Assembly (NCBI GenBank): GCA_016195585.1
Contig: JACPZJ010000024.1
Span: 1-14,250 of the forward strand
Direction of reading: 5' to 3'
DNA: 14,250 nucleotides
Source of the DNA: Nitrospirota bacterium
GTDB taxonomy: Bacteria > Nitrospirota > CAKKRA01 > 9FT-COMBO-42-15
Position 1 is the stretch's first letter. Each line of letters starts with the position of its first letter. Shown here piece by piece: positions 13,871 through 14,250 of the stretch. The position numbers were made by a program, and so were the translations under genes. Below the pieces are notes generated by a model. The model was not told the origin of the DNA, searched no databases, and worked only from the letters and a program-made list of their open reading frames with translations.

Positions 13871-13899
13871 ATAATAACTTATCGGAATCTTAATTGCAA
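13871..13899 (-). promoter_or_regulatory. probable promoter of the pheA-to-ihfB operon
   Basis: On the minus strand TTGCAA (13899-13894) and TATTAT (13876-13871) are separated by 17 bases, a good sigma70-type pair. Transcription would start near 13864, about 35 bases before the pheA TTG. The leader is too short for a leader-peptide attenuator and I see none. Confidence 0.6.
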
Positions 13900-13914
13900 G
13901 ATTTTTTTTATTTA

Positions 13915-13994
13915 CCCCGTTAGAAAGGCTCACCATTTACCCCGCAGGTAACCAATGGTCTTGCGAGGCTTATATACCAACCTTTCTAACGGGG
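13915..13994. repeat. nested inverted-repeat element between the MOSC gene and pheA
   Basis: Perfect 14-base arms CCCCGTTAGAAAGG (13915-13928) and CCTTTCTAACGGGG (13981-13994) bound an 80-base unit. Inside is a second hairpin: ACCATT (13932-13937) with AATGGT (13954-13959), and TTACC (13937-13941) with GGTAA (13947-13951). The right arm lies in the MOSC coding sequence and encodes its last residues, and the TAA stop (13970-13972) is internal to the element. On the minus strand it is followed by an A-rich, not T-rich, stretch, so it is not an intrinsic terminator. A small non-coding palindromic mobile element is a reasonable reading. Confidence 0.85.
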
Positions 13995-14250
13995 CTTACA
14001 ACAACCTCATCGTCAGGTTTTACCCATCCGCCTTTCAGCACCTTTGCAAAAATACCTTCCCTCGGCATCACACAATCGCCTGCCTGATAATAAATATTGC
14101 ATCTTTCGTGGCAGACCTTTCCTATCTGGCTGACCTCCATCTCAACTTCATTGCCAATAATCAATTTAGTTCCTATCGGCAGGCTTGCAAGTTCAATCCC
14201 CTGAATAGTAAGGTTCTCTGCAAAATCTCCGGGATTAACATTCAGACCGA
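13970..14250 (-). CDS. MOSC domain protein, N-terminus outside window
   Basis: The frame is open to the window edge (93 codons plus stop visible). The residues PGDFAENLTIQGI, then IGTKLIIGNEVEMEVSQIGK, CHERC and GDCVMPREGIFAKVLKGG follow the order of the bacterial MOSC family, including the conserved cysteine before MPREG. MOSC proteins bind sulfur-carrying or molybdenum-cofactor ligands and are linked to Moco metabolism. The family normally ends near the VKPDDEVVV segment. Here eight further residues (SPVRKVGI) are encoded by the inverted-repeat arm. An internal TTG at 14164 would give a truncated domain and is not the true start. Confidence 0.88.
   Translation of the reverse strand, partial: GLNVNPGDFAENLTIQGIELASLPIGTKLIIGNEVEMEVSQIGKVCHERCNIYYQAGDCVMPREGIFAKVLKGGWVKPDDEVVVSPVRKVGI

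Noticed and set aside
13915..13994. The inverted repeat as a rho-independent terminator of the MOSC gene
   Set aside because: The sequence after the stem on the minus strand is A-rich rather than T-rich, and the arm lies within the coding sequence.

Overview
All genes in this window read on the minus strand. The right-hand two thirds (about 13829 down to 4149) is a dense housekeeping run in the order pheA, aroF, tyrA, aroA, cmk, plsC, ispH, rpsA, sppA, ihfB. Several junctions overlap or abut. The aroA-cmk-rpsA-ihfB core is also known from enterobacteria, and the fuller order with ispH, sppA and aromatic genes is, from memory, typical of deltaproteobacteria and Nitrospirota. With the sigma70-type promoters, strong Shine-Dalgarno sites, many TTG/GTG starts and frequent ATA/AGG codons, this suggests a Gram-negative bacterium of that broad kind. 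The species cannot be named from the sequence.

Region by region (right to left, the direction of transcription): 14250-13970 is the 3' part of a MOSC-domain protein. 13969-13830 holds an inverted-repeat element and the promoter of the long operon. 13829-10833 encodes aromatic amino acid enzymes: P-protein, DAHP synthase and prephenate dehydrogenase. 10836-9547 is EPSP synthase. 9540-4149 covers nucleotide, lipid, isoprenoid and translation functions: CMP kinase, acyl-glycerophosphate acyltransferase, IspH, ribosomal protein S1, signal peptide peptidase SppA and an IHF/HU subunit. 4148-3523 holds a consensus promoter and an unknown secreted cysteine-rich protein.

3453-1 is a second, accessory operon: a NosL-like protein, a small membrane-anchored cysteine-rich protein, a MacB/FtsX-type ABC permease, its ATPase, and a multi-spanning membrane protein cut by the window edge. 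This cluster is the best candidate for something poorly described. It looks like a metal (perhaps copper) handling ABC system built on a MacB-type permease rather than NosDFY, with no nosZ in view.

The second theme is small palindromic repeats. At least six structured elements lie in short intergenic gaps. Several run into the 3' ends of genes (the 115-aa protein, cmk, plsC, the MOSC gene and possibly pheA), where they supply the last codons and the stop. A separate cloverleaf-like palindrome fills the gap between the ABC permease and ATPase genes.
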